Assembly: GCF_014636935.1 (NCBI RefSeq)
Contig: NZ_BMES01000001.1
Location: forward strand, 847,383-911,382
From: Alsobacter metallidurans
GTDB taxonomy: Bacteria; Pseudomonadota; Alphaproteobacteria; Rhizobiales; Beijerinckiaceae
Direction: 5' to 3'
Length of the DNA stretch: 64,000 bases
Numbering within the stretch: the first letter of the stretch is position 1; each line of letters begins with the position of its first letter. The notes beneath the pieces were generated by a model that saw only the letters and a list, made by a program, of their open reading frames with translations, was not told the origin of the DNA and did no database searches. This document shows, in pieces, positions 31,201 through 37,040 of this stretch. The translations under genes and the position numbers were made by a program.

Positions 31201-32926
31201 CGCCGGTGAGCAGGTTCGCACCGGCGTCCCCCGTCAGGCGATTGGCTCCGGAACTCGAACCCAAGATGACGCTGAACCCGGTGACAACGTCGCCTTCGGC
31301 GTCGCCGCCGTGCTGCGGACCGCTGGATGCGAGCGAAACCGTGACGCCAGCCGCCGAGGACCTGTAGTCGAGCGTGTCCAGCCCGCCGCCGCCCACCATC
31401 GTGTCGGCCGAGCCACCGCCCTCGATGACGTTGTCGCCGGCGTCACCGGTCAAGACGTCCGCCTTTGCAGAGCCGATCAGGTTTTCGAAGCCGTCGAAGT
31501 GGTCGCCACGCGCGAAGCCTCCGGACGCCGCACCAGTCGCGAGGTTCACCGACACGCCGCTGTTCGACTGCCTGTAGGACAAGGTGTCCACACCGGAGCC
31601 GCCGTGGATCGTGTCGGCGCCCGCGCCGGAGAAGACCAGGTCATTTCCAGCGCCGGCATCGGTCTCCGAGCCGGGCGGGTTTGACCAGAGCACGAGAACC
31701 TGTTCGCCCGTGACCGGGTCGGTGAAGTTCATGTCCGTCGCGTCATGCACTTCGCGTATGCCGATCAGCCGCGTTCCCGTGGCGTTTCGTGTCTGATTGT
31801 CCGAGTTGCGGAGCGTGAATTCGATGCTGATCTCGAAGATCGACAGAAATCCGTTTGCGTCCGGCGTGACCGTGTCATCAGGGATCTGATAGCTGAGAAG
31901 AAAACTGAGCTGGTTCGGCTTGGCGAGACCGTCGAGCAGCATCGTGAACGTGCCGTCGCCGCGGTCCAGCGCGTTGGTCACTGCAAAACCGGCCGGCAAG
32001 TTCTTGAACGTTGCCTGAGCGGCGACCCAGCCGGAACTCGGCACGGTCACGCTGCCGCGAAACTCGCGCGAGGACGAACCCACATGGGCGAGCTCCGGGC
32101 TATCGATGGCGATCTCGTCGGACAGGGACGAACCGGTGATTCTGCGCGTCTCGCTTTGCGCGACGTAGCCGGCTTCAGTGTTCGACGAGGGACCGCCAGT
32201 GCCGTTGTGGAGCTTGTAACCACCGGAGGGCAGCGTCGACATCGCGCTCGTCTCGGTGTTGAACAGGCTGAACGCCAGCTTGGCTCTCAGCACTCCGTCA
32301 TTGCCCGGCTTTCCCACGGGCGCCTCGGGAGCGCCCTGTGATCCGCCTCCGGCCAATTGCTTGATCGACTGCTGCTCGTAAAGCGCTGTTTTGATGATCT
32401 GTTCCGGTGGTTTCGGCGCTGCACTCTCGTCGGGCGCGGCGAACCGAGCGATGCGCATCAGCGGCGCTGGTCCAACGTCCACGCCGGGACCTTCGCCCGA
32501 AAATCGGGCCTGAACATCCTCGGCTGCAGTCTGGGCGGCCGCCCCGGTCGCAGGCGCAATCAGGGACTGGATGGGCGCAAGATGCAGTTCGGAGATTGCT
32601 CCGATCAGAGCTTGTGGGTCGATTTCGCCGGCAAGAAAGGCGAGTTGGGGCGGCTTGGGCCCAACCGCCGTCATCCCGAGGTTCGGAAGGATGATCTTGG
32701 CCCCGTCCGGGAAGGTCAGGACGATATCGACGTCGAGGGCCAGCACCGTGCAGTCCGCGAGATCGAAGCCGAATCGCAGCTTGCCGCCCGTCGCGCCGTC
32801 CACCACCACGACCGAGCCGGGCGCAGGACGCGCCACTATGGACTCCGCAGGCGCGGCATTTGGGGGCGACCCAAGCGACGCAGCTATGATTGCATCATTG
32901 GCGTCGGCCGGAGCGGAAGAGGGCAC
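19229..32926 (-). CDS. Giant RTX-repeat protein, type I secretion substrate / probable adhesin (4565 aa)
   Basis: Largest gene of the window. GTG start at 32926 with AAGGTG five bases upstream. Residues 1-430 are non-repetitive, with a hydrophobic strand-rich segment (VVVVDGATGGKLRFGF, DIVLTFPDGAKI) and a later segment with a beta-sandwich character (SVTVPSSGWVAAQATFKNLP). About 32 units of 80-110 residues follow. Each has two or three calcium-binding GGxGxDTL nonapeptides, a DYSxSxxGVTVDL strand and a GDxLSGIENVxGS segment. From residue ~2085 on, about seven jelly-roll-like modules of ~120-155 residues, each beginning NGGFE-like, are inserted. The last ~110 residues lack repeats and end with LHVIAA, fitting a C-terminal type I secretion signal. 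There is no Sec signal and Cys is nearly absent. Expected outside the cell, folding on calcium. Confidence 0.93.
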   Translation of the reverse strand: MPSSAPADANDAIIAASLGSPPNAAPAESIVARPAPGSVVVVDGATGGKLRFGFDLADCTVLALDVDIVLTFPDGAKIILPNLGMTAVGPKPPQLAFLAGEIDPQALIGAISELHLAPIQSLIAPATGAAAQTAAEDVQARFSGEGPGVDVGPAPLMRIARFAAPDESAAPKPPEQIIKTALYEQQSIKQLAGGGSQGAPEAPVGKPGNDGVLRAKLAFSLFNTETSAMSTLPSGGYKLHNGTGGPSSNTEAGYVAQSETRRITGSSLSDEIAIDSPELAHVGSSSREFRGSVTVPSSGWVAAQATFKNLPAGFAVTNALDRGDGTFTMLLDGLAKPNQLSFLLSYQIPDDTVTPDANGFLSIFEISIEFTLRNSDNQTRNATGTRLIGIREVHDATDMNFTDPVTGEQVLVLWSNPPGSETDAGAGNDLVFSGAGADTIHGGSGVDTLSYRQSNSGVSVNLATGAASGGFARGDHFDGFENLIGSAKADVLTGDAGDNVIEGGGSADTMVGGGGLDTLDYRSSAAGVTVSLASSGPQHGGDAEGDVVTGFSVILGSSSGANRLTGDAGANLLTGGGANDTLNGGVSADTLVGGGGNDTADYHNSILGVTVDLRNVTQLGGDAQGDVFDSMESVIGSATSANRLTGTSGANALTGGSADDTIEGGAGADTLIGGGGYDTLDYTASSAGVTVDLASTAAQSGGDAAGDLLSGFEAALGSLTGANRLAGNGSDNLLVGGVSNDTFVGGAGADTITGGDGQDLVDYSASNEGVLVNLGSPAPQSGGDADGDILTDIESVIGSAYRDLLTGTNEANLIVGGAGDDTLVGYAGGDTLDGGDGFDLADYRFARVDRLFELGQTGTIRGAGPRDTLISIESLIAGYGDDTIVADSSSSYRLDGSRGDDSISSGDASDTLLGGVGSDTLSGGGGSNRILGGAESGDYEVATDGWQDIIDYGWLTSAVGANGLNGGVQVTLGAGLSTVNNGTGTDSIYGFSGAFGSQFNDLITGDSYGNLIDGRGGDDTIVAGAGADTVTGGAGVDLVTYASSAGGVTVDLTLATAQSGGDAEGDLLSEIENVIGSATASNTLIGDTRANALMGGAAADTLIGGAGADSLTGGGGVDLADYSTSALGVTTDLTLATAQSGGDAAGDVLSGIENVTGSALGANRLKGEGGANLLTGGDANDTLIGGAGADTLIGGFGDDTADYASSTEGVTVDLQLATSQFGGDAAGDILSSIENVVGSASAANRLSGDLNANVLAGGNAGDTLSGGAGADTLVGGGGLDTADYGSSASGVSVDLTLATAQAGGDADGDVLSGIENVTGSSTAANWLKGDGLANALAGGAGADTFIGGIGADTLIGGAGTDLVDYSAGAAGVTVDLSVATGQSGGYAAGDVLSGIENVTGSAFSSNRLTGDGFDNALTGGAANDTLIGAGGADTLTGGGGIDLADYSASTVGVSVDLSLATSQSGGDAQGDILVGIANVTGSATASNRLAGNDAANILTGGLGDDTFIGGVGSDTLLGLGGTADVVDYSASAGVTVDLRNTASGQFGGLAAGDVLSGVEDVIGSASASNRLTGDDGANSLVGGSADDTLTGGLGADTLVGGGGDADQADYSASATGVTVNLTLSSAQSGGDAQGDELMGIEFVTGSATGANRLTGNSAANNLVGGSGDDTFSGGDGADTLVGGLGTDQADYSASADGVTVDLSLATAQAGGDAAGDILSGIENVTGSATAANRLAGDANANALTGGAGNDTFVGGIGADTLLGLGGLADVADYSAGGGVSIDLRNSTTGQAGGLAAGDVLSGIEYVIGSATQANSFTGDGAGNSLVGGAAADTFMGGAGADTMDGGSGGLDLVNYAASGAGITIDLSVATSQTGGDAEGDVLRNVDVVIGASSFANSFKGSGAGESFTGGLLNDTMVGSAGADSFAGGAGTGDTVNYSTGAGVIVDLNNTTTGQSGGLAAGDVLSGVEYVVGSATGANRLTGDGGANSLVGGSAADTLAGGAGADTLVGGAGAADLADYTNSVAGVTVDLRLATSQSGGDAQGDVLSGVEYVTGSLNAANVITGDVNANALTGGDQNDTLTAVSVTNLLVNGSFETGAPGYGLASSVTMTGWTGGNGAGKVETLNTYQGQQASDGFSYLDLDNTSGVDALSQTVSTANGQVYTLMLDLARRNGQTDGGADVYWNGVLVGSYSATSTAWTTFSVNVTGTGGADVLTIQDTLAQSGNVTSPFIDNVRLFAGLGDTIDGGAGDDLLKSGAGADSIIGGAGFDTVDYSASTAGVTVDLTKTTTAQSGGDAQGDTIVGVESVIGSSAGANALTGDSGANALTGGSGNDTITGGLGADTVMAGAGNDRVYAGRDIVVNGGFELNPGNVAGATAASGWTISGNTANSGVSLTSSYVSEGSQGAFLDFSTSAAGSSIAQTLATVAGQSYTVVFDARENATASNDLLLVNAGGQLATFAPAFNAWNVYSVTFTATGASSTLTFTHTSGAGDIALDNVHIIDDTAGNLLDGGVGVDTLVGGGGADTLIGGAGADVLIGGGGVDLADYSASTTGVTVDLTLATAQVGGASDALGDVLTGIENVTGSATVANALTGDANANVLTGGAGVDTIMGGGGLDTLIGGGGADRMFAGRDLVVNGGFQGSTMIQGAPAGWTMSGNIYGGAWSSNYASEGTQGYAMDGFGGPGFGNVLSQNLATVAGQTYTLVFDTRLWANSVDTVRVDAGNQSLVVNETTTWTTYSVTFTATSTSTALTFTHLTNLAPTSDVALDAIRVLDSTANTLLIGDDLTGVATAGADTMAGGAGNDTLIGGGAADVLIGGGGTDLADYSTSAAAVYVDLNVTTSQVGGDAAGDRLITIENVTGAATATAGAWTVYTGLPASTVANALTGTTGANVLTGGAGTDILFGENLVRNGAGLGGVTGWTLSNSSYDTAGGLLLGPGAPVTGTATQTLTTVIGETYTISFDATRAAGGTGASAIAVTVTSGGVALSQTTPSLGLATFSNYTYTFTATGTATVLTLTMSGIASVDDIVRNIQVTAASTTASDTLIGGGGDDSVMGGGGADVLDGGLGNDWIRGETGNDTFVGGAGNDTMFGGAGSDTVDYALSTAGVTVNLTSALAQAGGDAAGDVLSGMENVIGSATAANVLTGDAGANVLTGGSGNDTLSGGAGSDTLNGGGGTDTGDYSAMVVATGALSANVVQNGSFNAATNWTTFAGVSIDTVAGNLTASNAAQVVQQSNVFVVGQTYTVSFDYAYSGANTGFLRVTNGSTNGTNIIYVSGTLSGSGTLTCTFVATNTFLSIEASGTRFNGTIDNVTAYTATGIVVDLTAGTASDGDRLTSIENVIGATNGSNILKGDTGDNVLTGGVANDTLIGGAGADTLAGGAGTDTVDYTTSVQGVTVNLSLANSQSGGDAAGDVLSGIENVIGSATGANVLTGTTGANAMTGGAGNDTFFGGAGADTIVGNGGVDTVDYSASTAGVTVDLTLATSQSGGDAAGDILSGITNVVGSLNASNLITGTAAANVITGGGSNDTLTGGLGADAISGGSNDDRVFGGRNLVVNGGFETGVQGAFPTGWSQDAGASILHTTKPSEGTLGLLLGGGTTAAGSVVSQTLATTVGQTYVVTFDAVQNGNGPDTLRVDAAGVTYSVTMGTQSFNTFSFTASSTSTVISFTQVTAPVGGDISIDAVRVMEDTAANVLNGDSGNDTIVGGGFDDTINGGVGNDVVVAGAGADTIDGGSGNDVIIGGAGADRITGGGGSDTASYVGSSAAVSINLGLSTAQSGGDAQGDILSGILAVVGSDFNDTLLGSTGATNESLFGGAGDDVLDTSMRPSGAGGLMTGGAGNDTYLTGTGSTGTTENAGEGIDTLYTVRGPGWTLGANIENMIYNGIGGFFGTGNASDNMIVGLAGNDSLLGLFGADTLIGAGGGDTLDGGADLDVSDYRTSASAVTVNLSLATSQSGGDAQGDILANIEGVFGAAVGGNVLTGTATNNVFAGGLAADTITGGGGVDTIDYSRSASGVTVNLTSGSYAGGEAQGDVVAGMTNVTGSATGANALTGDGSANTLIGGAGADTLSGAGGNDTLYAGRNIVSNGGFEAGGTGGTNVLGGQWYSLWGFSNQVAGSSSEGSQSLAIGGPTPNQSNGVAQNLTTVIGQTYTLVFDAMDPGTNAGTVTVGGQTTAINAPTSGYATNVITFTATGTTTTILFAQTSAAGTITDLYIDNVRVIEDTANNLLDGGAGLDTLIGGAGADTLIGGASADLLIGGGGIDLASYAASTSGVTVDLSLATSQSGGDAAGDMISGVENVLGAANASNMLTGDGANNVLTGGAQVDTLIGGAGNDTLVGGGGADSLVGGANVDTVDYSASSAGVTVNLNLSTSQSGGDAAGDILSGVENIIGAASASNVLTGTSAANVLTGGSFADTLIGGGGADTLSGGAGTDAFTIDGSFLAIGARIDGGVGSDTVTIAAGSGSSFTGADLAAALTNVETLDFRQTDINANLTLSGAQISAMTDAGKDLTINVNLSGGDVIAIADSASRYVSSVSGNTTNYDFYTDDAHTTLIAKLHVIAA
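19620..31700 (-). repeat. Intragenic tandem array of RTX units with seven inserted modules
   Basis: About 32 related units of roughly 240-330 bp inside the giant gene, each carrying an IENVxGSxxxANxLTGD-like segment. Inserted modules lie near 26200-26670, 25400-25855, 24590-25035, 23800-24210, 22990-23345, 21850-22275 and 20240-20690. All are in the half encoding the C-terminal part, and most end with IDNVRV followed by a fresh GGAG repeat. Some neighbouring units are very similar in DNA, which favours recombination and copy-number change and makes assembly of this stretch error-prone. Confidence 0.85.
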
Positions 32927-33157
32927 GGGTTCACCTTTGGCGTCGAGCGATCCCCGACGGTAGCCGCCCAGAAATTAAAAAATGTTAAGCAAAAACTTGC
33001 GTTTATTGGGAATTTGGCTGCTTTGCCAAGCCGCAGCCCTGCGGAACCTCGATAAACCGCGAGTTGCAAAGATCCGACTTTCTCGTGAAAAACGCAAAAC
33101 ATGGTTTATCATTTATTAAAAGAATTTAGGGATTTTGCTAACGGTAGGTAAGCGGGT
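32927..33157. promoter_or_regulatory. A/T-rich divergent promoter region of giant protein and tolC-like gene
   Basis: The 231-base spacer contains two A/T-rich blocks (about 32972-33016 and 33085-33140) in a G/C-rich setting. It holds TGTTAAGC followed by AAAAAC at 32983, matching the motif in the exporter/adaptor spacer at 14849-14865. Two TTAA boxes lie six bases apart at 32975 and 32985. Such islands are typical targets of silencers such as MucR/Ros in alphaproteobacteria; which protein binds here is not known. Confidence 0.5.
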
Positions 33158-34711
33158 GTGCCGGTTCGAGGAACGATGATTCTGTTTCGCAAGGCTCTGT
33201 CGAACGCTTCTCGGTCGCTCAGGCTCGCTCTCGTGCTCGCGCTGGCCGGAACTGTGTCCGCGTGCCAGACGATGAAGGACTCTGCCCCTGTTTGCGAGAC
33301 CGGCGCATCAGCGCGACCTGAGGGCTGTCCGCTCGTATTGGTCGCCGCCGAGTTTGCCAACACGACCGAAGCCGCGCTTTCCGCAGCCATCCCGGTGATG
33401 GCTTCTCCGGCCGTGACGGCGCGCGAATCCCCGCCTGCGGCTGCCGCGCCGTCGCGGAGGGGAGGCCAGCTCAGTCTGGCCGAGATGATGCGGCGGACGC
33501 TGGCCGTGAGCCCTTCAACCGGACTTGCTCAGGCCATAGAGCTGGAACTGGGCGCCGGCGTCGCTGTTTCGCGCGCTGCGTTCCTGCCGCAACTCTCTCT
33601 TCAGGGCGGCACCGGGCAGTCGCTCAACGGCTCCTTTCATACGTCGACCTACCGCGACTACTGGGCCGACCGGAACGTCGCTGGCGCTTGGCGAAACGAC
33701 GTGTCTTTGTCGGGCTCGCAACTCATCTATGACTTCGGCGCTTCGCGGGCCGACCTTGATCGCGCCGTGAAGGCGCGGGACGCCCAGTCTTTGCGCGTCA
33801 TGGCGGCCGCAGAGGAAGCGGCTCTGAGCGCCGCTCAGGCCTACGTCAAGGTGCAGGAAAGCCGGGAGTTGCTGGCGCTCGCCAAGGAAAACCTCGTCGC
33901 CCTCCAGGGCATCGAGACGCTGATTTCCCGGAGCGAGCAGAACGGCAACGGCACCCAGGCAGACATGAAGCGCGTTCGCGCCCGCGTGGTCGATGCCGAG
34001 AGCACCGTGGTTGATCAGGACCTGGACCTCAAGGTCGCCATCGAGAAGTTTCGCAGGCTGGCGCAAACGGATCCGGACGGGCTTCAAACGGCCCCGACCC
34101 TTCAAGCTTCGCTACCTGCGAACGCCTCGCAAGCGCTGACAGAGGCGGCCAAGAACAGCCCGCAGCTACTGGCCGGAGCAATAGCCGTTGCCGCCGCGCA
34201 GGCAGAGGTCTCCAGCATTGTCAGCGCCGAAATGCCTCGCCTGGGACTGACGCTCGATGCATCGCAAAAGAACTATCGAGCCAATCGCACACGTTCGGAG
34301 GTGGACGCGACCGGCCTCCTGACGCTCACCTACAAGCTCGCCGATGGAGGCCTGTCCTCGGCCAAGCGCGAGCAGGCCAGCGCGCGCATCACCCAGGCCG
34401 AAATGCGCCTGGCCTCGGACCGCCTCGATGTCGAACTAGCGGTTCGCCAAGGCTATCTGCAGTTGTCGTCGCTCCGCTCCAAGGCGCAGGGCCTGGGGGA
34501 GGGCGTATCGGCCAGCGCCAAAGCGCGCGAGCTTTATCGCGAGCAGTTCACGGGCGGCAAGCGCAGCCTGCTCGAACTCCTTGAAGTGCAGACCTCCTAC
34601 TACACGGCCCGCTACAACGCGATCACGAACGGATACGAGCAGCGCCGCGTCACCTACGCGATCCTGAAAGCCGTGGGCGGCCTGCGCAACGCCGTGGCCC
34701 GCCGCGCCTGA
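33158..34711 (+). CDS. TolC-family outer-membrane efflux lipoprotein
   Basis: Outer-membrane channel of the type I secretion system, 517 aa. A signal peptide ends in a lipobox (LAGTVSAC), so the mature protein would be lipidated at Cys. Two TolC-type repeats follow, rich in Ala/Gln/Glu/Leu helices, with the QLIYDFG segment and the closing SLLELLEVQTSYYTARYN typical of the family. A GTG at 33158 gives the full frame. The ATG at 33176, with GAGGA just upstream, would also give a normal signal peptide. It diverges from the giant RTX gene and completes the exporter with the ABC and HlyD proteins. Confidence 0.92.
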   Translation: MPVRGTMILFRKALSNASRSLRLALVLALAGTVSACQTMKDSAPVCETGASARPEGCPLVLVAAEFANTTEAALSAAIPVMASPAVTARESPPAAAAPSRRGGQLSLAEMMRRTLAVSPSTGLAQAIELELGAGVAVSRAAFLPQLSLQGGTGQSLNGSFHTSTYRDYWADRNVAGAWRNDVSLSGSQLIYDFGASRADLDRAVKARDAQSLRVMAAAEEAALSAAQAYVKVQESRELLALAKENLVALQGIETLISRSEQNGNGTQADMKRVRARVVDAESTVVDQDLDLKVAIEKFRRLAQTDPDGLQTAPTLQASLPANASQALTEAAKNSPQLLAGAIAVAAAQAEVSSIVSAEMPRLGLTLDASQKNYRANRTRSEVDATGLLTLTYKLADGGLSSAKREQASARITQAEMRLASDRLDVELAVRQGYLQLSSLRSKAQGLGEGVSASAKARELYREQFTGGKRSLLELLEVQTSYYTARYNAITNGYEQRRVTYAILKAVGGLRNAVARRA

Positions 34712-34826
34712 CCGCCGCCGGCGAAAAATCGGCTTTACCAAAACCCCGAATTGCCGCCATGCAGGGGCGCAGCGCCGCCGGGCGCCGGCCCTGTTCCCGC
34801 GCCCTGCGCGCCGCCATTCGGAGATC

Positions 34827-35951
34827 ATGATGCGCATCGAGCCCTTCGGCGTCGAAATCTGGATGAACGAGTTCGAGCTGAAGTGCGAGCTCAACCTCGC
34901 CGAGACCTGCGTCGAAAGCCTCACCATCGAGCAGCTGCTGGCCCTTTCGGGCCGAAACGATCAAACCCTTTCCGAGCTCCTGCCCCTGAAAATGACCTAT
35001 GGGGCCATCGAGGGCTCGGACCGCCTGCGCGACGCCATCGGGGCCATGTACGAGCGTCAGGCGCGCGACAACATCGTGGTCACGCACGGGACGATCGGGG
35101 CGAACTCACTGGTCCATCAGGCGCTGGTGTCGCGCGGCGACCGGGTGATTTCCGTCATTCCGACCTACCAGCAGCACTACTCGATCCCCGAGAGCATCGG
35201 CGCCGAGGTCGTTCACCTGCGCCTGCGCGAGGAGAACGGCTACCTGCCGGATCTCGCCGAACTGCGCGAGCTCGCCGCGCCGGGGGTGCGCCTGATCGCG
35301 ATCAACAATCCCAACAATCCCACGGGCGCGCTGATGGACCGCGCGATGCTGGAGGAGATTGCCGCCATTGCGCGTGCCCACGACGCCTGGGTGCTGTGCG
35401 ACGAGGTCTATCGCGGCACCGACCAGGATGGCCCAGGCATGACGGTCTCGATGGCCGACGTCTACGAGAAGGGCATCAGCACGGCCGGCATGTCCAAGGC
35501 CTTCTCGCTGGCGGGCCTGCGCCTGGGTTGGGTTGTGGCCCCGCGTGAGGCGATCAACGCCGTGATGCACCATCGCGACTACAACACCATCTCGGTCGGT
35601 ATGATCGACGACTATTTCGCCGCGATGGCGTTGGAGAGCCGCGACAAGGTCCTGGCCCGCAGCCAGGCCATCACGCACGGCAACCTCGCCATGCTGGCCG
35701 AGTGGGTCGAGCGTGAGCCGTTGATCTCGTGGGTGCGCCCGAGGTCCGGCACCACGGCGCTGCTGAAATATGGGCTCGACATGCCGTCCCGCGATTTCTG
35801 CGTCGCGCTGCTCAGGGAGACCGGCGTCCTGTTCACGCCCGGATCGGCAATGGAAATGGAGGGCCATGTTCGCATCGGCTACGCCAATGCTCCTGCCATC
35901 CTGAAGGCGGGACTAGGCCGCGTATCCGAGTTCCTGGCCCGGAGGGCTTGA
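34827..35951 (+). CDS. Class I/II PLP-dependent aminotransferase
   Basis: Cytoplasmic fold-type I aminotransferase, 374 aa. The cofactor Lys224 lies in STAGMSKAFSLAGLRLGW. Also visible are the NNPNNPTG loop with Asn164, Asp192 and Tyr195 in CDEVYRG, and the carboxylate-binding Arg near residue 360 (HVRIGYA). Two ATG codons in tandem (34827 and 34830) follow a CGGAG site. It stands alone, 115 bases after the TolC-like gene on the same strand, with no pathway neighbours, so the amino donor and acceptor cannot be told. Members of this subgroup are often annotated as capreomycidine synthase-like or aspartate/alanine aminotransferases. Confidence 0.9.
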   Translation: MMRIEPFGVEIWMNEFELKCELNLAETCVESLTIEQLLALSGRNDQTLSELLPLKMTYGAIEGSDRLRDAIGAMYERQARDNIVVTHGTIGANSLVHQALVSRGDRVISVIPTYQQHYSIPESIGAEVVHLRLREENGYLPDLAELRELAAPGVRLIAINNPNNPTGALMDRAMLEEIAAIARAHDAWVLCDEVYRGTDQDGPGMTVSMADVYEKGISTAGMSKAFSLAGLRLGWVVAPREAINAVMHHRDYNTISVGMIDDYFAAMALESRDKVLARSQAITHGNLAMLAEWVEREPLISWVRPRSGTTALLKYGLDMPSRDFCVALLRETGVLFTPGSAMEMEGHVRIGYANAPAILKAGLGRVSEFLARRA

Positions 35952-36082
35952 GACTCGCCTGGCTTCGCTGACGCAAGCGCCCGCGCACGGACGGTCGTTT
36001 TGCCGTAGCAGGCCTAGTCTACCGTTCGTTTGGATGGCGGAGCGGTGCCAGCAAGCTCATGTCTCCATCTGGCGGAATATTA

Positions 36083-36137
36083 AACCAAACGGTTGACAGT
36101 CCCCGCAGGTTCGCGCATGTTCAACCACATGGTTGAA
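36083..36137. promoter_or_regulatory. Paired ArsR operators, one overlapping the start codons
   Basis: Two AACC-N4-GGTT boxes lie at 36083-36094 and 36123-36134, their centres 40 bases apart, close to four helical turns. The second extends to TTCAACC-ACAT-GGTTGAA (36120... -36137 in outline) and covers the codons for MFNHMVE. ArsR regulators paired with SRPBCC proteins commonly sit behind such boxes. The layout implies autorepression by blocking both polymerase and early coding sequence. Confidence 0.65.
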
Positions 36138-36488
36138 CGAAATGCCCCGGCGCTCGACGCCGTCTTTCACGCACTGAGCGACACGACCCGGCGGGCGATG
36201 TTGCGACGGCTCACCGCCGGCGAGGCGACGGTCGGCGATCTGGCCGAGCCCTTTCCGATGTCGCTCGCGGCGGCTTCCAAGCACATTCGCGTGCTGGAAG
36301 ACGCCGGCCTGATCCGTCGCACCGTGCAGGGGCGCAGCCATATCTGCCGTCTGGAGGCCGCCCCCATGCATGCGGGGCAGGAATGGATCAGCCATTTCCA
36401 GCGCTTCTGGACCGAACGCCTGGACGCCCTCGAGGCGATCCTCAACGCCGAAGACCAGCACAAGGGAGATCACGATGGGAAGGCATGA
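36117..36488 (+). CDS. ArsR family transcriptional regulator
   Basis: A winged-helix repressor of the ArsR/SmtB fold, 123 aa from the ATG at 36117 (GCAGG eight bases upstream); ATG at 36129 is an alternative. The opening LDAVFHALSDTTRRAMLRRLTAGEATVGDLAEPFPMSLAAASKHIRVLEDAGLI region is typical. There is no metal-binding Cys motif, as in the ArsR subgroup that pairs with SRPBCC proteins. It overlaps the SRPBCC gene by 14 bases and has paired inverted repeats at its own start, so it probably represses this two-gene operon. Confidence 0.92.
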   Translation: MFNHMVERNAPALDAVFHALSDTTRRAMLRRLTAGEATVGDLAEPFPMSLAAASKHIRVLEDAGLIRRTVQGRSHICRLEAAPMHAGQEWISHFQRFWTERLDALEAILNAEDQHKGDHDGKA

Positions 36489-37032
36489 AACGCCGGCCGA
36501 CGCCTATGCGCAGCCGATCGCCGCTGATGCGATCCGGATCGAGCGCGTCCTGCCGGGCCCTCGCGAGCGCGTCTGGCGTTACCTGACCGAGCCGGATCTG
36601 CGCCGCCGCTGGCTGGCGGGAGGGCAATTCGATCTCGCGCAAGGAGGCGCGGTGGAGCTTGAGTTCCACAACAACGCCCTGACCGAGAACGACGAGCCGC
36701 CTCCGGCCGAATACGCGGCCCATGGCGGACCCTCGACGTTAACCGGCAAGGTGCTGGCCTGCGAACCGCCCGCGATGCTCGCCTTCACGTGGGGCGAGGA
36801 ACCTGCCTCCTCGCATGTCCGCTTCGATCTCGCCGAGGAAGGCGACAAGGTTCGCCTCACGGTCACGCATAGCCGCGTCCTGAAGCCCGGTATGGCGACC
36901 AGCGTTTCGGCCGGTTGGCACACCCACCTCGACCTGCTCGTCGCCGCGTTGGAAGACCGCAAGCACGAAGGCTTCTGGCGCAGTTTCGCCCGGATCCAGC
37001 CCTTCTACGCGGCGCGCGCGGCGCGAAACTGA
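36475..37032 (+). CDS. SRPBCC (AHSA1/START-like) domain protein
   Basis: A 185-aa member of the Aha1/SRPBCC fold: RIERVLPGPRERVWRYLTEPDLRRRWLAGG at the start and a long C-terminal helix (AGWHTHLDLLVAALEDRK) that closes the hydrophobic cavity. GGGAG stands seven bases before the ATG at 36475, inside the end of the ArsR gene. Members of this group bind small hydrophobic ligands, and some act as resistance or hydrolysis factors. The ArsR partner suggests ligand-responsive expression. Function otherwise unknown. Confidence 0.88.
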   Translation: MGRHETPADAYAQPIAADAIRIERVLPGPRERVWRYLTEPDLRRRWLAGGQFDLAQGGAVELEFHNNALTENDEPPPAEYAAHGGPSTLTGKVLACEPPAMLAFTWGEEPASSHVRFDLAEEGDKVRLTVTHSRVLKPGMATSVSAGWHTHLDLLVAALEDRKHEGFWRSFARIQPFYAARAARN

Positions 37033-37040
37033 CTGGCTCG

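Noticed and set aside
19620-31700. Regularly spaced repeats suggesting a CRISPR or satellite array
   Set aside because: Repeats are in frame, vary in length, encode GGxGxD nonapeptides and lie within one uninterrupted coding frame.
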